Source: Oppiella nova
Lineage: Eukaryota; Arthropoda; Arachnida; Sarcoptiformes; Oppiidae
NCBI GenBank assembly: GCA_905397405.1
Contig: CAJPVJ010000670.1
Coordinates: 1 to 21,614 of the forward strand
Length of the DNA: 21,614 nucleotides
Direction of reading: 5' to 3'
Positions 1-9,562 of the stretch are shown here, in pieces (position 1 is the first letter of the stretch; every line of letters starts with the position of its first letter). Below the pieces are notes generated by a model, which searched no databases, had not been told where the DNA came from, and saw nothing but the letters and a program-made list of their open reading frames with translations. The translations under genes were made by a program, and so were the position numbers.

Positions 1-613
1 TAATTTGATTTAGAAATATAATCATAAATGGTTACAATTGTTTGATTTAATTTATACTTAATAAATGATTCCATAATTAAGATTCAAGTTTTGTCCACAT
101 TTTCAATGTCTTTATTAATATTTATTGGAAAGACTTTTGGAGCCGTTGGCCCTTTAGAGCGCATATTGGAAATGAATGTACAGTAAAATCCCGTTTAGTC
201 TATTTCACCCTGTTGCAATTATTTATAATTGATTGAATTTGTATAGATTTTGTTTAATTATTTAACAAACTTATAAAAAGCATTAAAAAACTTGTAAAAC
301 TGCCTTATCTGAGTATTATAAATGATAAAATAAAATGCAAGTGAAATACATATGGGAAATGGATGCCGTAATATCTAATATAAAGCATTAGTGTTGCGTG
401 TATATGCTTAGGCCTTTTGGCGAGATTTGTGTTGTATTGGTTGAGATGAACACAAATATTGTTAGTAAGAAGTGTTCAAAGAATGAACATTGAATGCAAT
501 GAAGCCGTCAGAGAATCCAATTGAAAGAATGCGAACATTCTGTACACATTCTGTATGGTGTATAGAGTATAGTGTATAGAGTATAGTGAGCGACAAACAC
601 AATGCTTTTCTCC
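1..613. other. Non-coding AT-rich stretch with one small ORF
   Basis: No recognisable gene. The only coding-like item is a 26-codon plus-strand frame at 106-186, beginning ATG and ending TAA, with a slightly GC-richer core at 130-180. It matches nothing I know and has no clear splice or promoter context. The segment also holds the first copy (492-503) of a dodecamer, GAATGCAATGAA, that recurs at 841 and 20396, and a short tandem repeat at 558-588. Confidence 0.5.
558..588. repeat. 14-bp tandem repeat, about 2.2 copies
   Basis: The unit GTGTATAGAGTATA occurs twice in perfect tandem, followed by the first three bases of a third copy. Confidence 0.85.
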
Positions 614-817
614 TCAATTCTGGATCCCTGTGCTCAGAGTTAGGGCGCCTTTTGGTCGGGCATCAGCTCTGCAGATGCACAGAGATGTTAGTGTGCAGTG
701 TATGCCATATAATCTATTTTGTTTCCGATTACAGTCATCGATGCATGCATTGAATGTATTGCAAAAGCAAAACATAGATATGAAGGCAAGCAATACGACT
801 AAAAGCCAAAAAAGCAT
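614..817 (-). CDS. Candidate small Cys-rich secreted peptide (CSαβ-like spacing)
   Basis: A 67-codon minus-strand frame starts at an ATG (817-815) and ends with TGA. Seen in the translation: a strongly hydrophobic N-terminus at residues 1-18 (LLVVLLAF core) that could be a signal peptide, then cysteines at 17, 19, 25, 29, 41, 47 and 49. From C19 the spacing is C-x5-C-x3-C-x11-C-x5-C-x1-C. Known of the family: the CxxxC plus CxC arrangement with six cysteines is the hallmark of cysteine-stabilised alpha-beta peptides (arthropod defensins and related secreted peptides). Against it: an 18-residue tail follows the last cysteine; the glycine before the fourth cysteine is one residue too far for the usual GxC; the cysteine codons come partly from local TGCATTC-like words; and the CxC segment overlaps a good minus-strand splice acceptor (a CTAAC branch-like word, then CTGCAG near 669). 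That acceptor would make only the tail exonic. No TATA box or nearby AATAAA was seen. The start at 817 is chosen because the only upstream in-frame initiator is a TTG at 865, before a TAG at 874-872. It is a candidate, not an established gene. Confidence 0.2.
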   Translation of the reverse strand: MLFWLLVVLLAFISMFCFCNTFNACIDDCNRKQNRLYGIHCTLTSLCICRADARPKGALTLSTGIQN

Positions 818-921
818 TTGATTCGTTTGAATGCAACAGTGAATGCAATGAACACAACCATCCAAAAAAGGCTATGTTTTTAATCATATCTCTCCCTTTT
901 TATGCTTAACTCTAACTATTA

Positions 922-935
922 ATTCTCGCGAGAAT
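922..935. promoter_or_regulatory. Perfect 14-bp palindrome containing TCTCGCGAGA
   Basis: ATTCTCGCGAGAAT is a perfect palindrome and contains the exact decamer TCTCGCGAGA. That decamer is known in mammals as a promoter element bound by BANP. Whether the organism here uses it is inference. Related CGCGAG cores lie at 1942-1952, 8605-8610, 13938-13945 and 20469-20475. Confidence 0.35.
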
Positions 936-1007
936 ATCACGAATAAGAAATGAGTCCGAAGTTAAATTCCCACACCTGTGACGCCAATTGAGACTTGCAT
1001 TCCGGTG

Positions 1008-1070
1008 CTCTCTCTCCCTCTCTCTCTCTCTCTCTCTCACTCTCTCAGAGAGTCTCTCCCACTCTCTCCT
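1008..1070. repeat. Imperfect (TC)n microsatellite
   Basis: A pyrimidine tract, mostly CT dinucleotides, interrupted by CC, CA and a short AGAGAG inversion near 1048. Minus-strand frames crossing it read as Arg-Glu or Ser runs and are artefacts of the repeat. Confidence 0.9.
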
Positions 1071-1295
1071 CCACTGCCGCTCACTATCACACCAATAGAG
1101 TGAGAGAGTGATGCGGTTATTGCTATTCCAGTCATACACCAAATCGGTAGTGCATTCATGAATTGTATTAACCGATCCAAGCGATCCCACACAACACTCT
1201 TTGCCTCAGTTTTAGACAATTTCTGACACTTATTCCAGACATCATTCTTACGATGACAGCAACAAACGTGTCATTTTCTCTTCAAAGTGCACCAT
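1040..1295 (-). other. GC-elevated island with coding-like minus frames and a donor-like site
   Basis: Two alternative minus-strand readings exist. One is open from about 1262 to 1040 and looks protein-like upstream of the microsatellite, with no family recognised. The other is a possible short first coding exon: ATG at 1295-1293 after a purine at -3, running 44 nt to a GTAAGA donor-like site at 1251. The readings are mutually exclusive and neither has supporting context. This may equally be a regulatory island. Confidence 0.12.
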
Positions 1296-1800
1296 CTCTC
1301 CTAAATCATACCATTCCGTGCCATACCATACCATTCCTCGCTATTCTTTTATTTTTTGTCAATTTATGAATTATAACTTATAATTTATAACTCTAAATCG
1401 ATTTTTGCTAAATATATTGTATTGAATTATATTAACTTAAAAATATGTGAAAAACGTCTATTGAATTGAATTAGTAATCGGAAATATAATTTATTTAATA
1501 ATGTTTTCAAAACTTATAAAAAATATTAAGTTCTTATCAGTGTTTGAGATAAAAGATAATGTGATCTAAGAATATAGATAAATAACGGATGGTTTTCTGA
1601 AAAACTTATTTTTGAATATTTGATTCACTAATGATTTGAACACAAAAATTGACTTTTTAAATGAAATTCTTGAGAATAGAATTGAATTTTTTAGTCATTC
1701 ATACGATTCTCTTAGAATGAAAGCATAGAGCGGAATATAATCGATGTTTTCATCTGATAAGACATTCTTACTCTCTTTGATCGTTGGGTTTGTCGTCAAA
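1296..1800. other. AT-rich non-coding stretch
   Basis: Very AT-rich with no open frame of note. A CCATACCATACC mini-repeat sits at about 1319-1335. I see nothing else in it. Confidence 0.6.
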
Positions 1801-1801
1801 G

Positions 1802-1805
1802 GCTC

Positions 1806-1844
<39 letters not shown>
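1802..1844. repeat. (TC)n microsatellite with one interruption
   Basis: CT dinucleotides run almost without break, interrupted by a single CG near 1817. The frame across it (1784-1978) reads as Ser-Leu repeats and is not credible as a gene. Confidence 0.95.
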
Positions 1845-2151
1845 GTTATTATTTGAGAAACAGAAACTGCTATACGTTTACTGATTCATATGCAGTTCAA
1901 TGTTTGTTAACCAATACTCAGTGGAATTTTAGAGCGAAAATATTCTCGCGAGTCATTCAATCTCTAACACCGAACTGAGTTTTACTGTAATTTTGCTTTA
2001 CTTTCGTTGCTTATCAATGATTGTGAGCCCATAACTGCCAACAGTTTGATCTCTAGTTTAAAATACTCCACAAGTACTGCACAGTTGTGTTGTATTAATC
2101 AATTCATTTGAAATGCGTAAATATCGCTGGATGTATGAGCCAACGAGCACT

Positions 2152-2178
2152 GGCACCACAGGCACCACCTGTGCCACC
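2152..2178. repeat. 9-bp degenerate tandem repeat with a small hairpin
   Basis: Units GGCACCACA, GGCACCACC and TGTGCCACC follow each other. CACAGG (2157-2162) and CCTGTG (2168-2173) form a 6-bp stem around 5 nt. The island around it (about 2110-2180) carries a 26-codon plus-strand frame from an ATG near 2113; the repeat reads there as Gly/Thr triplets. No function recognised. Confidence 0.5.
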
Positions 2179-2189
2179 ACTCATCTCAT

Positions 2190-2975
2190 TTGATATTCAA
2201 ATTGTGAATTCAATTATAGAGAATGACCTGAAATAGGATGAAATGAGCGAACGCTGTGTTCATTGCATATAATAATATGAATTTATATAACTTATCAAAA
2301 GGTTGTCAGTTATGGCACCAACTCTTCTCCAACTCTATTATCAATATTTTCTTTTCTCTCTCTTTATGAAGAGTTCTCTATTCTTCTAACTTTTTGTTGA
2401 TCTAAAACTCATACCTAAACACACATTAAAAGTTTTGGTCAACCACCAAATTGATTAGAGATCAATAGCACTCATAAATACGTGTTTATTGTGTAAATAT
2501 CGGTCAAAATTAGATCAAAACGATTTCCATATCTATCCAATCATTCAATCATTTTAGACAAAAACTAAATTAATTTTGTAATCAACAGCTGAGCGTTAAT
2601 TCAATAAATGAACAAAAGTTTTGCATATATTTGAGTGCAATTCCACGCAAATTGCCAAATGTGTGACAATATAGACACTAGACTTCAGTACAATATAGCA
2701 AAGTGTGTACAAAACCATTATATCATTCATTCTCTTCTAATTGTTGTTCAAAGGGATGCCATTGAATGCAACTTCTCTATGAGTTAAGTCAATCATTTGT
2801 CGCATAGATTTTGTCCACTTTTGATATTTCATGTCTTAAATAATAAACTTTGGCTTTCCATCCAAACAGTGTTTGTCGTGAAAATGGTAATACATTTGTT
2901 ATTTATAGAAAGCATCGTTAATACAATTTGCGAGCATTTAAATTGTTATTGAGTTCATTAGAAATTGAATTCATT
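2190..2975. other. AT-rich non-coding stretch
   Basis: No frame of interest and no repeat beyond short words. A 13-mer GTGTTCATTGCAT near 2252 is the reverse complement of the ATGCAATGAACAC at 844. Confidence 0.6.
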
Positions 2976-3012
2976 GAAGCGAATCGCGTGGGTTGGGTGT
3001 GTCCTGTGCGGG

Positions 3013-3031
3013 CACTACACACTCCGTAGTG
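3013..3031. repeat. 6-bp hairpin in a GC-elevated patch
   Basis: CACTAC (3013-3018) and GTAGTG (3026-3031) form a perfect stem around a 7-nt loop. A second GTAGTG follows directly, so two pairings compete. Confidence 0.4.
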
Positions 3032-3166
3032 ATGTAGTGATGCCGGTGCTCAACAAAACGTCATTTACATGATTGCAATGTCCACTAAATCAGGAGTGAC
3101 CCTATCGTGCAAACCAGTGTGAGTTAAGCACTGATATGATTGTGTGACTTATTTCTCGACACAAAC

Positions 3167-3226
3167 AGCGCATAGAGTGAAGGGATAGCGTATAGAGTGA
3201 AGGGATAGTGCATAGAGTGAAGGGAT
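3167..3226. repeat. 20-bp tandem repeat, three copies
   Basis: Three consecutive 20-bp units (3167-3186, 3187-3206, 3207-3226) share the core ATAGAGTGAAGGGAT. They differ only at the third or fourth base and at one C/T position. The 20-bp period is not a multiple of three, so coding constraint is not implied. Confidence 0.9.
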
Positions 3227-3239
3227 GCACACAATACCG

Positions 3240-5630
3240 CAAATCCAACCAAATATATGACAATCACATGTATTGAAGCAATGCTTGCAAAGCGTTAAAT
3301 AAGTTGAATCTATTGTTTCTTACTATTCAGTTGTTGTACTAAAAAACTATTTGTTTTCTATTGATGGCGATGTGTGCTCTTGTATTGTCATTAAAGCGGA
3401 ACTAATGTCTGTCCACTTGAGATTGGGATGATTTTGACAACTCCGAGACTATACTCTTAGCTCATCGTAATGTCTAAACTCTATCATACATTATATGTCT
3501 TCAAATGAGTGTTGCTGTGCAATGAGTGCACGCAATGTCAGTGATTGCACATCAAAATTATCGTTAATAGCATTACAATTCCCACAAATCTTATGAACAT
3601 TTTTGATATTATTTCCTTTATCTGTGATATGAGAAAAACGAAAATTTTGATAAATATTTTAATAACGAAGAGTTGATTTGTGGAAACGAAAGACAATTTG
3701 TTTTCAATACATTTATTTCTACTCATGAAAAGCAGTCTTTGATTTAATTATGAGTTGAATCGAGAGCATAGCATAACACAAACAAATTCATACAATGCAG
3801 TTGCAGTTAACGTTTCCATTGAATAAATTATTGCAAAATTAAATTTTGTTATTTCAATATTCAATTTACAAAAATACAATCATATTTGTGCCGCTGTTTT
3901 GTTATACAGTATTAATAAAAGTCTAAACGTTTACAAAGAATTTCCGAAAAAGTTGTCTCTTTAAGCGATTAAAGTTAGCAAACAATTGAAGAGAAATTTG
4001 GATTTTTTGTATTAAAATTAATTAAAGCACTCTTTGAAGCAATTAAAGAGATTCAGTTTATTTGGCAGATAATGGCTGAGTGAATGGCACTCAGAGTTTT
4101 GATATCTTCATATATAGAGTCTGTTTTTGGTTAAGACATACAGTGAGCAAAGTCTGCATATTTTCCAATACTTTACTCAAATAGTGAGATTTTTTGGCGT
4201 TTGGCATCAGTTATGCAATAAGTTTTGATAAAAAAGTTTCAATTTTGATAACAAAACCAATTCAAACCTTTAGTTCTGATGTCTGGTTATAAATAAATAT
4301 ATTTTCATGAAAAATGCAAAACTTGATATATATTTGCTCTTTTGCTCGGAGTCTGTACTCCAATAGTCAACACGTGAGAGCACAGGGAGAACACAAATGC
4401 AGTGGAATGTGTTGAGGGGTTAATATGCATAACGTATTTGGATATATGAATACAAAGCTAATACATGAATATGTTTAGTCTTAATGTTTAGATTTGTATT
4501 GCTTTGGTTTGCAATATTGTGATTGATCTCAATATAAGCAAACATTGCAAACACCAATCAATACATGAGTTATACAGCGAATCACCAGAAAAGCGAATGT
4601 AATGTATGGCCAACACATGTAGGCTTTAGAGACACCACTCACTGTAGACTACAATGCAATTCTGTACTAAATTCTTGGACTACAAAAAAATATATCTTTA
4701 TTTTTTGAAATACTTTAGTATTTTATAACTTAACTTCTTTTTTGCTGCGATAGTTACCGATAAATGCATTTTTGTAGCGGAGAGTGAAGTGAAGTCTTCA
4801 CATCATAATAATCATCATTTCATGTCAATGACAAATGTAATTCACCCAACATTTCAAACATTATATAGAAATCTACTTTTTCTCCACTCTTACTTTAATG
4901 GCTCTAAAGCACAGACTGTGTATAATCTGTTCATTTTATATATACATAAATATTTGAGTACAACGAGGGAGAGAGCATTTTACCATTGAATTAAAGTAAC
5001 TTATTTTTACGCCAAACAAAAACTATTATTTTTAAACAATAGACTTCTGGCAATAAGCTATACTCAAGTAGATTCCGTAAACACCATTAGAATTAGACGT
5101 TAAGACAAAAATGACAAAACATTGATATAATGGTCATCAAGACATCTAATTTATTTATAAAACACTGATTGAATTAATAAAAATGACTAACATTATTATG
5201 AAATTGACTATTTTGTAAAACTCAATTTGAACTCACGTTTGTTTTCATTTTTTGCACAAAGTGTATAAATTCATATTTCTATATTATATTGTATATACAC
5301 TATTGTATATTCTCTATACTAATACATATCCATGTCCATTAAACTTAATTTATATATTTGTATATGTTATGTTCTATATGCATTAAAATTGAGTGAATAC
5401 CTGTTGAGATTAGCAGCAAATGATTGTATGTTTAAATGTAATGTAAAGAGTATTTGTTAATTAAGTATAGTATATGTCCGTAGGTTTGGCTCATAGTAAG
5501 AATGGATGCGTTTAAATGTGTGAATAGTCTGTGAAGTGATATACAGTATAGCATTTAATCGATGCAAATAACGGTTGCATTTCTCATGGATTCTGTAATT
5601 AACGCTTTACTTCATTCACATTCACTTACT
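3240..5630. other. Long AT-rich non-coding stretch
   Basis: About 2.4 kb without a credible gene. The short frames at 3538-3726 (minus) and 4789-4989 (plus) have the composition of chance frames in AT-rich DNA and no recognisable motif. No microsatellite, long inverted repeat or mobile-element terminus stands out. Confidence 0.6.
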
Positions 5631-5635
5631 TTAAG

Positions 5636-5683
5636 GCAGTGAGAGAGACATCGCTGGAGAGGGAGTTCACAATACAAGTGAAG
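5636..5683 (+). other. Candidate 48-nt microexon
   Basis: A pyrimidine-rich run ending in TTTAAG (5631-5635) precedes the stretch, and a GTATGT donor-like site follows at 5684. In one frame the 48 nt are fully open (16 codons, phase 0) with a plausible mixed composition ending in the residues FTIQVK. The acceptor is AAG rather than CAG or TAG, which is weaker. No family recognised; chance is quite possible. Confidence 0.12.
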
Positions 5684-5758
5684 GTATGTTCACAAAACTA
5701 ATGCATAACTGTAATGATTGCCGTAATAATGATGATATGGTGCGAGTGTGTGTGGACT

Positions 5759-5803
5759 GGTGCTGTATCTCCCGGTGCTGTATCTCCCGGTGCTGTATCT
5801 CCC
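5759..5803. repeat. 15-bp tandem repeat, three perfect copies
   Basis: The unit GGTGCTGTATCTCCC repeats three times exactly. Because 15 is a multiple of three the repeat stays in frame; on the minus strand it reads as repeats of Gly-Asp-Thr-Ala-Pro within a short open frame. No gene recognised. Confidence 0.9.
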
Positions 5804-5814
5804 AGCGCTAACTT

Positions 5815-6227
5815 TTGCCAATAGATGACTGTTAAACAAATGGATTCCACAGCTAATTACGAGTCATTAGAGAACTCATAGAGTTTCGCATCATTAGTGT
5901 ATTAGTCTATTAGAGAATTAGAGCACAAATGCATTGCATTGTGAAAACCAATGAACCGTACGGTTTATTGCAAATTTAGGTACGGATAATATCTTAACAT
6001 TTGTTTCTCATTTCACTAAATGAATACTTATGAACCACTCGTACAGTCACTACAGTACCACATCGAACAGGCATTCATCCCAATCATCCCCCTCTCTGTC
6101 ACTACTTTTCATTTATTTATCGCTTCAAACAATTGTTTATTTAATTTACAAAATATATTTAAATGAGTGTATGTAATATTTTATGTAATGTTTTATAAAT
6201 CAAATATACAGTATATCTATTTTTGTT

Positions 6228-6230
<3 letters not shown>
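5815..6230. other. AT-rich non-coding stretch
   Basis: No credible gene or repeat array seen. It leads into a GA tract at its right end. Confidence 0.5.

Positions 6231-6259
<29 letters not shown>
6231..6259. repeat. (GA)n microsatellite
   Basis: Fourteen uninterrupted GA units plus one base. Confidence 0.97.
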
Positions 6260-6588
6260 CAACAGAAGATAAAGCCTATGGCAATGTATAACATAATGAT
6301 GGAAATGAAATGATAGAAAATAGTGAAATATACTGCAAATAATAATACAATATTTGAGTCCTATGGCAGTCCATCTAATCATTCATTTAGAGTCATATAC
6401 TCTCTACTCAGCATTCAGTATATGAATTGGTTTAATAGGTTTAATTGATGTCTCTTCCAATACACTGTTGTATTATTTCAGTTTTTATACCAACTATTAA
6501 GCAATGGGTTTGCGCTTAACCTTTATTACAGGCAATCACTGTTTACCTATTCATGTGTTTGACTTCATTAAGAGTTGATATCAGAGTA

Positions 6589-6951
6589 TTATATTTGTGA
6601 AGAGAATGAGAGTACAAATACAAAAGTGATAGCACTTTGATTGCGATGGTGTTTGGATGGCGTCCAGACTGTGGTACACCTCTCATAGAAACAGTGTTTG
6701 CGATTGAAGACTGAAGACATATCTGTATTTGTGAGCAATAGATTGCAATGTCGGGGCAATTGTGCGTTGGATGCAATGGAAGGGTCAATGAGGCAAAACA
6801 AATTGAAAACAACTTGTTTCAAAACAAAGTGACAGCAAAGCACTCGCATAACTATTATTGCTCTCTCTCTCTCTCTCTCTTTCTCTTTCATTATTATTAG
6901 TTGACGTTTCCATCCATTCTTCCAACAAATATAAGGCAACACAACAAACAA
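6589..6951 (-). other. Minus-strand open frames in a GC-elevated island (unproven)
   Basis: Two overlapping minus frames cover 6951-6543. The longer (120 codons, from 6951) crosses a TC tract read as Arg-Glu and shows no domain. The other (6812-6543) is more protein-like over 6640-6800, where GC is higher, and contains an HPTH tetrapeptide like the one coded at 7305-7336. Neither has clear splice or promoter context. A short exon or a regulatory element are both possible. Confidence 0.1.
6861..6888. repeat. (CT)n microsatellite
   Basis: Ten uninterrupted CT units followed by TTCTCTTT. Confidence 0.95.
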
Positions 6952-6959
6952 TCAAAAAC

Positions 6960-7215
6960 ATACTTTGCTTATTAAGCCTTAATTTATGATACCTTCCTTA
7001 CACTTAGCAAAGGATGTTCCCGATGCTCTAAAACTGAATCAAAGTTGTGCCGAATGGGGATTTGTAAGCGGTTAAGGCAATTATCTAAGACCTAAAATCG
7101 CTTACTCTATATATCAGACCTTATTTTCACTGAAAAAATAGCTGAATTCCTTACAAAAGCAAAATATATATACAGATAAAATGTGTGCGAAGAGAGAGAA
7201 CATTAAAGCATTAAA
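6960..7215. other. Non-coding stretch
   Basis: AT-rich with moderate GC around 7010-7070. No frame, repeat or RNA gene recognised. Confidence 0.5.
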
Positions 7216-7218
7216 GTC

Positions 7219-7267
7219 AGAGAGAGAGAGAGAGATAGATAGATAGAGAGAGAGAGAGAGGAGAGAG
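7219..7267. repeat. Compound (GA)n(GATA)n(GA)n microsatellite
   Basis: GA units change to about three GATA units around 7234-7246 and return to GA, ending at a GGAGAGAG junction. A compound motif of this kind suggests mutation and growth inside an older GA tract. Confidence 0.95.
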
Positions 7268-7566
7268 CGCTAGTATGAGGCCAGACGTCATCTGCTGTGG
7301 AGTATGTGTTGGATGTGTTGGATGTGTTGGATGTGCTTCAAGTGCCGGAGCGTTCAATTGATGTGAGAAGAATCCCTGCGGAACAGCGCTGGCAGTCGTG
7401 TCCGTGACGTATAGACGTATACCAATTGATCGCTCAAAGACTCGCAGCAAAAGACTAATTCAGAGGGGATTCCAAACTCACTATTATTCGTATATTCGCT
7501 GCCAATTGACGTGCTTTGCATCCATCGCTTCCTATTTTGTGGTTCAAACCAAATACTTGAAAGTAT
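7265..7566. other. GC-elevated island, open on both strands
   Basis: This is one of the most GC-balanced stretches of the window. On the minus strand a frame is open from 7450 into the GA tract and includes an in-frame His-Pro-Thr repeat. On the plus strand a frame without ATG is open from about 7366 to the TAG near 7566. Neither shows a known domain, and the islands may be exonic or regulatory. A pyrimidine-rich minus-strand run ending GCGAG near 7442 is only a weak acceptor. Confidence 0.15.
7305..7336. repeat. 9-bp tandem repeat, about 3.5 copies
   Basis: The unit TGTGTTGGA is perfect over three copies (7305-7331) followed by TGTGC. On the minus strand it encodes His-Pro-Thr repeats. Confidence 0.9.
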
Positions 7567-7628
7567 AGTAAAGTATATTCCTTTTTATAATACAATGAGT
7601 TAATGTATTCAATACTTGAGTAGAATTG

Positions 7629-7653
7629 CCTCTCTCTCTCTCTCTCTCTCTCC
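7629..7653. repeat. (CT)n microsatellite
   Basis: Uninterrupted CT units followed by a looser pyrimidine-rich stretch to about 7705. The plus frame across it (7626-7853) reads Ser-Leu and is not credible. Confidence 0.95.
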
Positions 7654-7859
7654 CGTCTCTATCTTTGGTTATTCTCTCCCTTCCTATCCTCTCAATTCTC
7701 TCTTGTGTTCTGCCATTTCTTTTGATGTTTTATTTCCTGAGGTTTTCGATTGAGACTCAAATAATGACCGATAAGAACATCGCTTTCTTTATGTGCTATG
7801 AATTACTATATTTAAGATTTGTTCTTCAATTAGTGATAAAACACTTTCTCTAAAAACAC

Positions 7860-8550
7860 TCACTTTATGTCAAAACTAAATAAAAATCCAAATTTTAATC
7901 AAATTATAGAAATCCTATTACGCCTAAAAAAATTTAATGCTTAATATAATTTATTAATAAAATTTATTGATTTTAAAATTAATTTGATCAATAAATAAAA
8001 TTTAATTATTAATTTTTTAATTAAAGTAAATGGATAATCGTAAAATACAAATTAATTATTCTAATAGAAAGTTTATAATAAGGCATTTAATTTTAATGAT
8101 TTTAATTTTTAACTAGTTCAATCAGTATCTTAATAATTTTATTTTATATAAATTGTTTTAATTTTTAATAACTTATTTCTTAAAAGTACTTAACTTTTAA
8201 GAAATAAAATTAAAATACACTTAATTGTGATTTTAATATATAATTAGTGAATCAATTAGAGATAACTGTTGTTAAAAGAGTTGAAAACTTTCCATTTGTA
8301 TGTCATTCAGAAAATGGAGAGAAAAATAAACAAATTTATGGCAAAAATACTTTTGTAGACATAAGAATGTTTGCAGTATTTAAGTTATACCTCTAAAGGG
8401 CCCCAAATGACCAGCTCTTTGCTCTCAAATAATTCTAATTAAAACTCTTTTCATACAAACAAAACAAAAGTGAAGTTTTGTGTGAATTGTATTATGGAAT
8501 GAGTTTAATATAAATAAGAGTCAAATGTGAAGGAAAGCTGAGATACAAGA
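7860..8550. other. Very AT-rich stretch rich in small inverted repeats
   Basis: Extremely AT-rich from 7860 to about 8270. Besides the hairpin at 8173-8207, ATTTATTGAT (7962-7971) pairs with ATCAATAAAT (7987-7996). I could not find terminal inverted repeats or a duplicated target site that would define a miniature transposon. Confidence 0.5.
8173..8207. repeat. Perfect 15-bp hairpin, 5-nt loop
   Basis: TTATTTCTTAAAAGT (8173-8187) and its exact reverse complement (8193-8207) flank the loop ACTTA. This is the most regular short hairpin I found. It is not followed by a T-run, so it does not look like a terminator. Confidence 0.85.
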
Positions 8551-8551
8551 G

Positions 8552-8555
<4 letters not shown>

Positions 8556-8588
<33 letters not shown>
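8556..8588. repeat. (GA)n microsatellite
   Basis: Uninterrupted GA units over 33 bases. It faces a complementary (CT)n tract about 120 bp downstream. Confidence 0.97.
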
Positions 8589-8591
<3 letters not shown>

Positions 8592-8669
8592 TGAATAAAT
8601 ATCCCGCGAGAGATCTTAAAGGCATGAAGACTACAGTATAGTACAGAGTATTAGTAAATAAGTATTTGT

Positions 8670-8687
8670 GGAACAGTAGGAACAGTA
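8670..8687. repeat. 9-bp direct repeat, two copies
   Basis: GGAACAGTA occurs twice in tandem between the facing GA and CT tracts. Confidence 0.7.
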
Positions 8688-8705
8688 GTACACCAGTTGC
8701 ACAGT

Positions 8706-8707
<2 letters not shown>

Positions 8708-8737
<30 letters not shown>
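8708..8737. repeat. (CT)n microsatellite
   Basis: Fifteen uninterrupted CT units. With the GA tract at 8556-8588 it forms an inverted pair able to base-pair over nearly 30 bp. Confidence 0.97.
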
Positions 8738-8739
<2 letters not shown>

Positions 8740-8939
8740 CTTCCAATTAGTAGTGTTTTGTATTGGATGTGCAATAGGTTTACGTGCTCTTCAAAATAGC
8801 AGCTCAAAGCCACTCATATAATATACACTCAAATACAATACAATTCTATCATTGCTATCAAAGCACAGTCTTTACAACTCCAGGCATTACAACACCGATA
8901 GAAACAAAATAAAGAAAAGACTTTTTACTTAAGTTATGT

Positions 8940-9122
8940 TTGAGTATAAAAATACTAAACATCAGTTCAACAACAGTTATGTTTCCAGAATATTTCAATT
9001 GGAAATTATCAAATGAAACTATAAATATGATAAATTATTTATATGTTGGTTTAATTATACCAACATATTTTAATTATCGTTCAATGTTATTGAATTTAGT
9101 CAATTTTCATGATACTTCATAA
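8940..9122 (+). other. Unrecognised AT-rich open frame
   Basis: A plus-strand frame open for 60 codons, of which about 46 follow an in-frame ATG at about 8979. A CAACAACAG acceptor-like word precedes that ATG. The residues are a plausible mix with a hydrophobic centre and little low complexity, but I recognise no family. In AT-rich DNA such a frame can be chance. Confidence 0.1.
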
Positions 9123-9562
9123 GCTAGATAGAGTTGTACATTATATAATTCGCTTTATATTATATTTCCATACATTATTTAATAAAAACAGTATAATTTT
9201 TACCAAATATAAAATTATAACTTAGTTTTATAGTATATATATTTTTTAATTACCAAGAAAATTATTCTACAAGTATTTTCTAAATATTTAATTGTTTATT
9301 GTAAACAAATTGAATATAAATCACTCATATTTAGGAAATTTCTGGAAGCTTGAATTGACTGCAATCTTCATAAAACAAATATAGAAAGCGCTAAATAGAG
9401 AAGACTATGCGATAAACAACAAGTCGACACATATTACTACACTGTTATACTGTACTGACATTCTTGTGACACAACGACTTTCAATTGTTTTTATGTTTAT
9501 TACATTTACTATATTAGTAAGATATCGAAATTGTTGTGTCAATATGATAACGCCAGTAAATA
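9123..9562. other. AT-rich non-coding stretch
   Basis: No credible gene, tandem repeat or long hairpin seen. It ends at the left border of a duplicated segment. Confidence 0.5.

Noticed and set aside
1942-1952. Second TCTCGCGAG site as a promoter by itself
   Set aside because: It lacks the full palindrome, and no transcription-start or exon evidence lies nearby; kept only as part of the motif cluster.
3078-3122. Short frame reading SGVTLSCKP, like an immunoglobulin B strand, followed by GTGAGT
   Set aside because: Only 14 codons before a stop, no second cysteine or Trp, and no exon of domain size; a chance match.
3167-3226. CRISPR-like array
   Set aside because: Units are directly adjacent with no spacers, and the host is evidently eukaryotic.
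7626-7853. 75-codon plus frame with a hydrophobic composition
   Set aside because: The first part is a CT repeat, the second is AT-rich chance sequence with no motif.
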